Below, piece after piece: positions 15,602 through 23,076 of a stretch of DNA of 36,502 nucleotides (the stretch's first letter is position 1; each line of letters opens with the position of its first letter). Both the position numbers and the translations under genes were made by a program. The stretch lies in NCBI GenBank assembly GCA_025927475.1, contig JAICLL010000049.1, positions 1 to 36,502 of the forward strand. Direction: 5' to 3'. Below the pieces are notes generated by a model. It was not told where the DNA came from. It saw only the letters and a list, made by a program, of their open reading frames with translations, and searched no databases. This DNA comes from Pirellulales bacterium. Its GTDB lineage: Bacteria; Planctomycetota; Planctomycetia; Pirellulales; JAICIG01.

Positions 15602-17173
15602 CTACCCCGGATAATCCGCCACATAGACCGCTTTGACCTGCGTGTAATCCAAAAACGTCTCTTCGCAATTCACGCCGCCGCCGGGGCCGCCGGAAATGCC
15701 TTGGCCGCCGTAGGGCAAACCGTAGGCGATCGAGTTGTGGCAGTTCACCTGGCAGGTGCCGTCGCGGAAACGCTTGGCTAGCGCGATCCCCCGCTCGAGG
15801 TCCCGAGTCCAGACGCTCGCCCCCAGCCCATAAGGCGAACTGTTGGCCAGCGCGAGCGCTTCGTCGGCCGACGAAACCGGGCAGATGGTGGCGTAGGTGT
15901 GAAACACCTCGGCGGGGTTCACGTTGAGCCCCGGCTCGGTGCGATAGAGGGCCGGTTTCAGATAGAAGCCTTTCTTGCCGGGCACGACCGCGTCGCCGCC
16001 GGCCAACAGCGCCTGGCCGCCGCGGGCCACCGTCTCGCGCTGGGCCTGCAAGATGCGCCGCCGCTGCGTGGGGTTGATCACCGCGCCGAGCTGCGTACCC
16101 TCGTCGGCCTGATAGCCGATCTTCAAGTCTTTCATGAAGGCGCATTGCGCGTCGATGAAATCGTCGGCAATCTTGCGGTCGACAAACACGCGGTGAATCG
16201 TGCAGCAGGTCTGCCCGAAGTGCTGGTTGGTATAGCGGCCGATCATGCGGGCCGCGACTTCGGGATCGGCGTCGGCCAGCACGATCGCCGCGCCGTTGCC
16301 GCCCATTTCGCGCTTCATCCGCGTGCCGTGCCGGTCGCAGGTGCGCAGAATTGCTTGCCCGACGCCGGGTGAGCCGGTGAAGGAAATGAACCGCACGCCG
16401 GGATGCTCGGCAATGGCGTGGCCGGTGATTTCGCCGCGACCGGGCAACACGTTGACGACGCCCGGCGGAAAGCCCGCCTCTTCAGCCAGCTTGCCGATGT
16501 ACAGGGCCGACAGTGGGGTATCTTCGGCCGGCTTGATGAGCACCGTGTTGCCCGAAAGCAAAGCCGGAAACATGAACCACGAGGTCAGCACGATCGGATA
16601 GTTCCAGGGAATGATGCCGGCCACAACTCCCCAGGGTTCGCGGTAGCTGAAACCGCGCACCGTGTCGGAAACCTGCATGGCCGGGCCCTCGCCCATCGCG
16701 ATGCGGCGCGCGACGCCGCTGAAATACTCGGCACACTCGCGGATCTGGGAGAAGTCTCCTTGCGCCAACTCCGAGACCTTGCCGCCGTCGCGGATTTCGC
16801 AGGCCAGCAGCACGTCGCGATCTCGATCGCACAACTCGACCAGCCGGTTGACCAGCTCGATCCGCTCTTCGACATCGACACTGCGCCAGGCGGTGCGCCC
16901 GTTGCCCTCGAACGCGTGTTGCGCCGCTTCGACGGCCCGCGCGACTTCGGCTTCCGACATTTCGCAAACCGTGGCGAGCACTTCCTGCGAGCCCGGGTCG
17001 ATGGTCTGGAACGTGGCGTTCATCGAGCCGGGCACTCGTTCGCCATTGATGATGCCGCCCAGCGGCTGGCCGCCGTTGCGGCAGAACTCGGTGAATTTTT
17101 CCGGCGTGCGGAAGGCGGCGGCGGTCAGCGCACGGATTTTTTGCGGGGCGGAGGTAGAAGTGGCGGTAGCCAT
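15602..17173 (-). CDS. NAD(P)-dependent aldehyde dehydrogenase
   Basis: This 523-residue ALDH-superfamily enzyme oxidises an aldehyde to the acid using NAD(P)+. Conserved elements are IIPWNYP (188-193), the nucleotide-binding FTGSPGVG (265-272), the general base Glu289 in REMGGNGA, and the nucleophile Cys323 in FGQTCCTIHRV, with SPYGLGASVWTRD and NCHNS near the C-terminus. EMGGNGA departs from the usual ELGGK, and a second Cys follows the catalytic one. The N-terminal 30 residues are an extension outside the core. Start at ATG 17173, with GGAG about 12 bases upstream. It is monocistronic; the substrate cannot be predicted, though the betaine-aldehyde/general ALDH class is the nearest in motif spacing. 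Confidence 0.9.
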   Translation of the reverse strand: MATATSTSAPQKIRALTAAAFRTPEKFTEFCRNGGQPLGGIINGERVPGSMNATFQTIDPGSQEVLATVCEMSEAEVARAVEAAQHAFEGNGRTAWRSVDVEERIELVNRLVELCDRDRDVLLACEIRDGGKVSELAQGDFSQIRECAEYFSGVARRIAMGEGPAMQVSDTVRGFSYREPWGVVAGIIPWNYPIVLTSWFMFPALLSGNTVLIKPAEDTPLSALYIGKLAEEAGFPPGVVNVLPGRGEITGHAIAEHPGVRFISFTGSPGVGQAILRTCDRHGTRMKREMGGNGAAIVLADADPEVAARMIGRYTNQHFGQTCCTIHRVFVDRKIADDFIDAQCAFMKDLKIGYQADEGTQLGAVINPTQRRRILQAQRETVARGGQALLAGGDAVVPGKKGFYLKPALYRTEPGLNVNPAEVFHTYATICPVSSADEALALANSSPYGLGASVWTRDLERGIALAKRFRDGTCQVNCHNSIAYGLPYGGQGISGGPGGGVNCEETFLDYTQVKAVYVADYPG

Positions 17174-17589
17174 GCGAGGCGACTCCGAAAGGCGAGTGGC
17201 GAGGGTTTTTTATTAGGGTACAGGGAATTGGGTACATGGTACAGAGGACGGGGGAGGATTCGGGATTCGGCATTCAGGATTCAGCAGGGAAAGCACACGA
17301 AAGCTATTTGTGAGCTGGCGGACGGGGAAATGACAGAAAGATGGCGGACAGAAAAATCTTTCTGTCCGCCATCTTTCTGTCAGTGCAGCCGGTCGAAGGA
17401 CGTACTGCTCCCGCCGGTAGTCCCACCTCTTATGCGCGGCCGTCGCGCGCAGGCTCGGCCATCGGCGATGCGGCGGGGTCAATACCTGTCCATGTTGCGT
17501 TAATGAGAGGCGCTGGCGCCGCCGCGATGGCAACCGCTTTTGAAAGTAGGTACAATGTGATCTCATGGTAGATTACAAAGTTGACAGCC
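17174..17589. other. Intergenic region with repeats
   Basis: It holds a degenerate GATTCGGGATTCGG tract (about 17255-17285) and the 50-base hairpin at 17332-17381. A TACAAT at about 17550, ahead of the next gene, could be a -10 element but no matching -35 was found. Confidence 0.4.
17332..17381. repeat. Perfect 23-bp inverted repeat with 4-base loop
   Basis: The arm beginning GACAGAAAGATGGCGGACAG (17332-17354) is exactly complementary to 17359-17381, with loop AATC. Within each arm GACAGAAA recurs, so the element is doubly repetitive. It resembles a palindromic repeat recalled from other planctomycetes and a substrate-like element for RAYT transposases; no terminator T-run is present. Confidence 0.9.
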
Positions 17590-17814
17590 ATGCCTCCGTC
17601 TATGAATGGAACAATGCTTCAAGCAAAGGTTGAAAACGGTCAAATCAAGCTGCTCGAGCATGTCACGTTGGCAGAGAATGCCCTGGTGTATGTGGTGATC
17701 CCCGATCCCGCGAGGCCGGCGGCATTTATCGGCAGCCCTCGCTTGGCTCACCCAGAGCAAGCGGCTGAGTTTAAACTGGAAGTCGTCGAAGGTCCGCCCG
17801 ATGCCTGCGTATGA
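17590..17814 (+). CDS. DUF104/AF2212-like small protein, putative partner of protease
   Basis: The 74-residue protein has MLQAKVENGQIKLLEHVTL followed by ENALVYVVIP, the N-terminal beta-hairpin pattern of DUF104/AF2212-like antitoxin-type proteins, then an acidic tail (HPEQAAEFKLEVVEGPPDA). DUF104 proteins are usually small partners of toxins. Here the partner overlapping by 14 bases is a retropepsin-like protein. The ATG at 17590 is preferred over a TTG at 17581. Whether it binds DNA, the protease or both is unknown. Confidence 0.7.
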   Translation: MPPSMNGTMLQAKVENGQIKLLEHVTLAENALVYVVIPDPARPAAFIGSPRLAHPEQAAEFKLEVVEGPPDACV

Positions 17815-18187
17815 TGCGGATCACTTCTCGCCGCCCGCGCCCTTGGCGAAGGTGGGGCTGCGAGATCCCCTTAGCGGGAAGACGGTCTCTAACGTTTTGA
17901 TGCTGATCGACTCGGGGGCCGATGTGACGATGCTTCCTGCGTCGTCGCTTAACGAGCTCGCGGTTCAAATCGAAGCTGGCGACGGGTACGAAGTCATGGC
18001 CTTCGATGGGGATGTCTCGGTCTCGCATGCCGTAAAACTGGAGCTGCTCTTTCTTGGTCGCACGTTCAAGGGACATTTCTTGATCATCGAGCAACCGTGG
18101 GGAATCTTGGGACGAAATCTAACCAACCATATTTGCCTAGTGCTCAACGGGCCTGCGCTGGCCTGGGAAGAATCTCCTGCTCGCTAG
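17801..18187 (+). CDS. Retropepsin-like aspartic protease, 128 aa
   Basis: The sequence LMLIDSGADVTMLPASSL carries the D-S/T-G active-site motif of retroviral-type aspartic proteases (Asp37). The C-terminal WGILGRNLTNHICLVLNG matches the hydrophobic ILGRD region that completes the fold, here with Asn in place of Asp. One D-S-G per chain means activity would require a homodimer. At 128 residues it is a single domain without signal peptide or membrane segment, so it acts in the cytoplasm. It starts inside the upstream DUF104-like gene (14-base overlap), implying coupled translation. Substrate and role are unknown; single-domain bacterial retropepsins with a small partner are poorly described. 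Confidence 0.8.
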   Translation: MPAYDADHFSPPAPLAKVGLRDPLSGKTVSNVLMLIDSGADVTMLPASSLNELAVQIEAGDGYEVMAFDGDVSVSHAVKLELLFLGRTFKGHFLIIEQPWGILGRNLTNHICLVLNGPALAWEESPAR

Positions 18188-18360
18188 ACTCCACGGCAGA
18201 TCAGCAATTATTTATTTAGCAGCGGAAAAGGAAAATCCAGGTCAAACGAAACGTTGGCGTGGTAGGGGTTCGTGCGCCGTGCTATCGTGGCATCGACTCA
18301 ACGGTGCCTTCGTCTCCAGCGTGTCTCCGTCAAACATCCCCTGTTTCGGGCAGGTGAATC

Positions 18361-18636
18361 ATGAACCATGTTCACATAGCACGTCGGATCGGCGCCACAG
18401 TGGCCACCCTGTTGTTTGGCGCAGGAGCGCTATTCGGTCAAGCCGATGGCTGGAGACCGTCAATCAGATCTCCGGGCGTTGCCGTCCCGAAATCTATTCA
18501 GCCTATCGATCAGCGACAGGCCCTCACGGCACGCGACATCGAGTGCTCGCAAGGAAGGCGGGGCGCTATGCTTTCAAAGGGCGCATGGTACAATGCGCGC
18601 CGGCGTCCATCGCGATCGCCGGGTAACCTGCATTGA
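18361..18636 (+). CDS. Possible short secreted protein (doubtful)
   Basis: A 91-residue frame starts MNHVHIARRIGATVATLLFG and continues AGALFGQA, a good Sec signal peptide with a cleavage site. The rest is short, Arg-rich and not recognisable, and the frame crosses what looks like non-coding sequence at its end (RRRPSRSPGNLH). No clear Shine-Dalgarno is visible. It may be the intact start of a secreted protein whose 3' part has decayed. The remainder of 18188-18709 shows nothing else supportable. Confidence 0.3.
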   Translation: MNHVHIARRIGATVATLLFGAGALFGQADGWRPSIRSPGVAVPKSIQPIDQRQALTARDIECSQGRRGAMLSKGAWYNARRRPSRSPGNLH

Positions 18637-18709
18637 CGCGAACCGCACCATGACAAGCGCGGTTGGCGTTTAACTTCGTGAGCTTTTTTTTCGCCGCACC
18701 GTCCGCCCC

Positions 18710-19384
18710 ATGCCCGAACAGCCGCAGTATCTGATGGCGATCGACCTGGAGCGCTGCACGGGCTGCCATGCCTGCTCGGTGGCGTGCAAGGTCGAAAACC
18801 AGGTGCCGCTGGGGAATTTTCGCACCAAGGTTTATTACTACGACGAAGGTGAGTATCCGCGCGTGCGGCGCTCGTTTCTGCCGGTGGTTTGCATGCAGTG
18901 CGCCGACGCGCCGTGCCTGAAAGCCTGCCCGACCAAGTCGATTCGCCGCGATGCCGATGGCATCGTGCGCATCGACACGCAAACCTGCGTCGGTCACGGC
19001 AAATGCGAAGAGGCTTGCCCCTACGGCGCGATCTACGTCGATCCGCGGCGGAACATTGCTGACAAGTGCGACTTCTGCTCGCACCGGCTGGAAGTAGGCA
19101 TGGCGCCCGCCTGCGTCGAGACGTGCCCCAGCGGCGCCTTGATGTTTGGCGACGCCAATGACCCGGCCAGCGACATCCGCCGCTTCCAGGCCCGGTATCA
19201 GGCGGAGCTGACGGTGCTCAAGCCGGACGAAAACACCGAGCCGCAAGTTGCCTATCGTGGCTTGCGGTCCGAGCTGGAAAGGAAAGTGCCCAAGGGACGC
19301 AACCACGATCCGCGCTCGTACGAGATCGACAGTTGGGCCGAGCTGCGCTCGGAGTTTGGCGGCGAGGAGAAGCTGCATGAGTGA
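18710..19384 (+). CDS. Four-cluster [4Fe-4S] electron-transfer subunit (PsrB/TtrB-like)
   Basis: This 224-residue ferredoxin-like protein passes electrons to or from the molybdenum subunit encoded next. Cys blocks in order: CTGCHACSVAC (from residue 16), CMQCADAPCLKAC, CVGHGKCEEAC (from residue 93) and CDFCSHR...CVETC. In the third block the second Cys of the usual C-x2-C-x2-C-x3-C is His96 (codon CAC at 18995-18997), so one cluster may be His-ligated or missing. There is no signal peptide, as normal for a subunit exported together with a Tat partner. Its stop overlaps the ATG of the catalytic gene by eight bases. Confidence 0.85.
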   Translation: MPEQPQYLMAIDLERCTGCHACSVACKVENQVPLGNFRTKVYYYDEGEYPRVRRSFLPVVCMQCADAPCLKACPTKSIRRDADGIVRIDTQTCVGHGKCEEACPYGAIYVDPRRNIADKCDFCSHRLEVGMAPACVETCPSGALMFGDANDPASDIRRFQARYQAELTVLKPDENTEPQVAYRGLRSELERKVPKGRNHDPRSYEIDSWAELRSEFGGEEKLHE

Positions 19385-22007
19385 GCGCGACGCAAAGCTT
19401 GCGAGCGGGTCGCGCTCGCCCGGAGATCTCGATCGCCGCGGCGCGCTGCGAGTCGGCATTGGCGCGCTGGCCTCGCTGGCGCTGGGCGAATGGATTGCTT
19501 TGCGGCCCGGCGAAAGCGCCGAGGCCGCTGACCGCACCGCGCGCCGCCCTGGGCAGCCGGGCGTTCCCAAAATACCCCACGACTATCGCCGCGCCACGCA
19601 GATTACCGGCGTCTGTCTCAATTGCTCGACCGTTTGCGGCATCGTGGGGCAAGTGATCGACGGGCAAGTCGTCAAGCTGGCCGGCAACCCCAACGACCCC
19701 AACAACGGCCGCACGCTCTGCGCCAAGGGGCAGTCGGGCGTGACGATCAACAATTATCCTGAGCGGCTGCTTTATCCGCTGCGCCGCGTCGGCCGCCGCG
19801 GCCAAGGCATCTGGCGGCGCATTTCGTGGGATGAAGCTGTTGCTGAAATGGCGCGGCGAATCGGCGCCTGTCTCGAAGCCGACAAGCCCGAGCAAGTGGC
19901 CATCCATTACGGACGCTCGCGCATTTCCGACGTGATCGACCGCTTCATGAGCGCCATCGGTTCGCCGGTGGTGCTCAATCACCGGGCGTTGTGTTCGCTG
20001 CACAAGCGGGCGGCCAACTATGCCACCCTCGGCGATACCGACTGGGAAACCGTCGACGCGGCGCAGACGAAGTATTTGCTCAATTTCGGCTCGAATTTTT
20101 ACGAGGCGCACCAAGGGCATATTCATTTTCTGAAGCGCGTGGTTCAGGGCCGCTACGACAACGGCGCCAAGCTGGTGACGTTCGATGTGCGGTTGTCGAA
20201 CACCGCGGGCCGCAGCGACGAATGGTTTGCGCCATTTCCCGGCACGGAAGGGGCCGTCGCCCTAGCGATGGCGCACACGATGCTCGCCGCCGGGCAATAC
20301 GACCGCGCGTTCATCGAGCATTGGACCAATGTTTCGGTCGACCAGCTCCGCGACTTTCTCGGGCCGTATTCGGCGGCCTGGGCGGCAAAGATCAGCGGCT
20401 TGTCTGCCGAAGACATCGAGCGCGTCGCGTTGGAATTTGCCCGCTGCCGGCCCGCGTGTGCCGCGTTTACCAACCGCGGCAGCCATGCCCACTACAACGG
20501 TTTGAACAACGATCGGGCAGTCATTCTGCTCAATGCGCTGGCCGGCAGCATCGGCCGGCCCGGCGGCTATTGTTATGGCGAAGCCGAGCGCGTCGATCCG
20601 GCAGTCTACCCGCCGCCGCAGCCGCTGCCGCCCAAACCACGGCGGCGCACCGATCTGGAAGATCCGCCCGAATTCCCCTTGGCCAACCTCTGGCAAAAAA
20701 TGAAAGTGGGCGAGCTGGTCTACGACTACCTTCAGCGGCGCCGCGCGGTGGTGCAGGTGTATTTCAGCTACACGCTCGGCTCACCGACCACCTGGCCCGA
20801 AGGCCGCAGCCTGGCCGCCGATGTGCTCGCCAATGAAGAGCTGATTCCGTTTCACGTTTGTTCGGATGTCGTCTACTCCGAGACGGCTCATCTGGCCGAT
20901 CTGATTCTGCCCGACGCCACCTATCTGGAGCGCTGGGGCCTCGATACCCGCAATAGCTACGAGTTTCAGCCTTATATCACGCTGCGGCAGCCAATGACCC
21001 CTCCGCCCGGAGAATGCCTGAGCTTTGCCGACGTGCTGATTCGCCTGGGTCGCCGGCTTGGGCCCGCAGTAGCGAAGTATTTTCAGTTTTCCGATCACCA
21101 GGCATATGTGCGGCGCCAATGCCAAAACATTCCGCCGGGCGATTGCGCCGATGGCTTTACCTTTCTGCAAAAACATGGCGCCTGGGTGGATGGCAGCCGC
21201 CCACCCAACCGCGGATCGTTTCGCCGCCGGCTCACCGCGGCTGAATTGGCCGGCGCCACGACCGATGAGGAGACCGGCGTCATTTACCGCACGGGCGACG
21301 ATGGGCGAAAAGAGCCGCTCGGCGTGGTGGTGAACGGCCGGGGCATGCGCGGCTTCAAAACGCCCTCGCGCAAGTTGGAGATTCACAGCTCAATCATTTC
21401 CGCCCAAGCCGAGAAGGTGGGAATCGTTGACGACGGCTGGCCGCACTATGTGCCCGTGCCCTCGCATCGCGATTTGCCGGACGATCGGTTCATTCTGACC
21501 ACGTTCAAATGGAACGTTCACACGCAGGCCCGCACCGCTGCGCAGAAATATCTCAGCGAGATCGTTCACGACAATCCGCTCTGGATCAATGCCGCGACGG
21601 CGCGCCGGTTGGGCATTCGCTCGGGCGACCTGGTCGAGATTACCACCTATCGGCCCAAAGGCGAGACCTACCGCGCCACGGGCGAACCGGTCGGCAGCAC
21701 GCGGATTCGGGCGTTTGTCACCGAAGGCATTCATCCGCGCGTGCTGGCGGTGAGCAACAGCTTGGGCCACCAATTCGGCGGCCGCGCGGCGACGGGCACA
21801 CGCGGCCCTCGGCCCGAGTCGCCGGGCTTCGACGCCGCCGTGCTGCCCGACGATCCCGATCTAGCCGAAGCGCTGTGGTGGGACGCGCACGACGGCGGCC
21901 GCGGCCCTGGCGTGAACATCAACGCCATTTTGCCGATTCAGCCCGCCCCCCTGACCGGCATGCAAGCCTGGTTCGACACGGTCTGTTCGATACGAAAGCT
22001 TCGGTGA
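19377..22007 (+). CDS. Molybdopterin oxidoreductase catalytic subunit (PhsA/PsrA/TtrA-like)
   Basis: This is an 876-residue bis-MGD enzyme of the DMSO reductase superfamily. A Tat-like signal is present (DRRGALRVGIGALASLAL, residues 19-36). The [4Fe-4S] motif is C80-x2-C83-x3-C87...C115 (LCAKGQSG), and HRALCSLHK puts Cys206 where the Mo ligand of polysulfide/thiosulfate reductase-type enzymes lies; this is a tentative reading. The C-terminal MGD-binding domain is present (WINAATARRLGIRSGDLVEI). The start ATG overlaps the upstream ferredoxin gene. Known relatives reduce polysulfide, thiosulfate, tetrathionate or arsenate; sequence motifs do not choose between them. Unlike those operons, no NrfD-type membrane anchor gene lies beside the pair. 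Confidence 0.85.
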   Translation: MSERDAKLASGSRSPGDLDRRGALRVGIGALASLALGEWIALRPGESAEAADRTARRPGQPGVPKIPHDYRRATQITGVCLNCSTVCGIVGQVIDGQVVKLAGNPNDPNNGRTLCAKGQSGVTINNYPERLLYPLRRVGRRGQGIWRRISWDEAVAEMARRIGACLEADKPEQVAIHYGRSRISDVIDRFMSAIGSPVVLNHRALCSLHKRAANYATLGDTDWETVDAAQTKYLLNFGSNFYEAHQGHIHFLKRVVQGRYDNGAKLVTFDVRLSNTAGRSDEWFAPFPGTEGAVALAMAHTMLAAGQYDRAFIEHWTNVSVDQLRDFLGPYSAAWAAKISGLSAEDIERVALEFARCRPACAAFTNRGSHAHYNGLNNDRAVILLNALAGSIGRPGGYCYGEAERVDPAVYPPPQPLPPKPRRRTDLEDPPEFPLANLWQKMKVGELVYDYLQRRRAVVQVYFSYTLGSPTTWPEGRSLAADVLANEELIPFHVCSDVVYSETAHLADLILPDATYLERWGLDTRNSYEFQPYITLRQPMTPPPGECLSFADVLIRLGRRLGPAVAKYFQFSDHQAYVRRQCQNIPPGDCADGFTFLQKHGAWVDGSRPPNRGSFRRRLTAAELAGATTDEETGVIYRTGDDGRKEPLGVVVNGRGMRGFKTPSRKLEIHSSIISAQAEKVGIVDDGWPHYVPVPSHRDLPDDRFILTTFKWNVHTQARTAAQKYLSEIVHDNPLWINAATARRLGIRSGDLVEITTYRPKGETYRATGEPVGSTRIRAFVTEGIHPRVLAVSNSLGHQFGGRAATGTRGPRPESPGFDAAVLPDDPDLAEALWWDAHDGGRGPGVNINAILPIQPAPLTGMQAWFDTVCSIRKLR

Positions 22008-22110
22008 TTAGCGGTCCTTTGATCGCAATATTCCGTTACATTGGCCGGCATGATATGCTTCAAAAAGCAGCGTTTTTGATTTCGTTTGGCGGTACAGGGA
22101 CCTACTTGAT

Positions 22111-22488
22111 ATGGCCGCAGCTGATGCTCAACTTCAAGCCATGCGTCACTTGGAAGAGAATTGGGATGGTTATGGCGCGGCCATCCCACCCGCGCACGTC
22201 ATCGAGTTAGCACGTGAATTCGTGAAGCTGATCGAAGCGGTGCTCGAAAAACGCCCGGCCGCCACGGACATGCTGCACGTGAGCCCGACCCGAACAGGCG
22301 GGGTTCTCGTCGAGTGGGAAGATGCCGAATTGCAACACGAGGTCGAAATCAATCCAGATCAGTCGTTCGCCTTCCTCCATTACAACAAGACCACCGGTCA
22401 CACCGAGACACGCAAGCTGACACCCGGTGCTCAGGCGGTCGTCCATCCGGGGCTTCTCCAGGAGTTATGCCAGTTGTTGGCGGCGTAG
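22111..22488 (+). CDS. Conserved hypothetical protein with NWDGYGA motif, 125 aa
   Basis: The N-terminus LEENWDGYGAAIPPAHVIEL and the central block GGVLVEWEDAELQHEVEINP identify a family found in diverse bacteria with no known function; recognition is from memory. The fold looks like an N-terminal helix followed by a beta sheet. It is soluble and lacks catalytic motifs. The next gene begins 21 bases downstream with a good Shine-Dalgarno, and similar two-gene pairs are recalled from other genomes, so the two probably act together. Confidence 0.7.
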   Translation: MAAADAQLQAMRHLEENWDGYGAAIPPAHVIELAREFVKLIEAVLEKRPAATDMLHVSPTRTGGVLVEWEDAELQHEVEINPDQSFAFLHYNKTTGHTETRKLTPGAQAVVHPGLLQELCQLLAA

Positions 22489-22509
22489 CCGCTCATCAGA
22501 AGGCCAGCG

Positions 22510-22881
22510 ATGGATGCGATCGCGGATGACGAGATTCTGCTGCGGCACATTCCCGGAGGAACCCTGTGGCAGGCGCCAGGCTCCAGAATAACCAGCGCGA
22601 ATTTCCAACTCCGTCACGACCGCAATGAAACCGGCGTTTCAGTTACGCGGTTGCAGATTACAACTCCAGAGCGTTTGCTGGAATTGGTGCATGGCAGCGT
22701 GGACGCAGGCTCGCGCGTCGCAGCGGCACGATCTGGTGACGTTCGCGCAATGGGGCTGAAGGCGGTTCCCATGCCTCTACCGGACGATCCGGGGCACGCA
22801 GAGATTCAGTCGAATACGGCCAGCCTGGACGATCACGGCTGTCGAAAGCGGCTGGCGATGTTGTTTCAATTCCTGCCCTAA
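22510..22881 (+). CDS. Conserved hypothetical protein with DPGHAEI motif, 123 aa
   Basis: The protein opens DDEILLRHIPGGTLWQAPGS, has GVSVTRLQITTPERLLELV in the middle and ends with PLPDDPGHAEI. This is the layout of a widespread uncharacterised family in which a D-E-x-L-x-R-x-I-P start and a DPGHAEI-like motif are conserved (from memory). The conserved His and Asp could be catalytic, but this is inference. AGAAGG lies eight bases before the ATG. It is the second gene of a pair with the NWDGYGA protein. Confidence 0.7.
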   Translation: MDAIADDEILLRHIPGGTLWQAPGSRITSANFQLRHDRNETGVSVTRLQITTPERLLELVHGSVDAGSRVAAARSGDVRAMGLKAVPMPLPDDPGHAEIQSNTASLDDHGCRKRLAMLFQFLP

Positions 22882-22954
22882 ACGTGGCATGGAATCCTCC
22901 AGAGTTTTCAGGCTGGCGCACGGGCAGCGTTGTCGCTTTTGGCTCAGTCGCCGG

Positions 22955-22984
22955 CCAAATCCAAAATCGAAAATCCAAAATCGC
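22955..22984. repeat. AATCCAAAATCG simple-sequence repeat
   Basis: Overlapping copies of AAATCCAAAATCG occur just upstream of the M16 promoter. An inverted relative (GGATTTTGGA/CGATTTTGGAT) lies at 34514-34548, upstream of the zinc ribbon gene. Confidence 0.6.
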
Positions 22985-22988
22985 GCAG

Positions 22989-23016
22989 TTGGCCCGGACC
23001 GCGCAATCCGTATAAT
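22989..23016 (+). promoter_or_regulatory. Sigma70-type promoter for the M16 peptidase gene
   Basis: TTGGCC (22989-22994) and a perfect TATAAT (23011-23016) are separated by 16 bases. The peptidase start is 61 bases beyond. Confidence 0.6.
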
Positions 23017-23076
23017 CACCCTTCAGCCTGCGGGCAGTTCACACCACGTGGTTCAGAGCAAAAGGCCATCAACACA

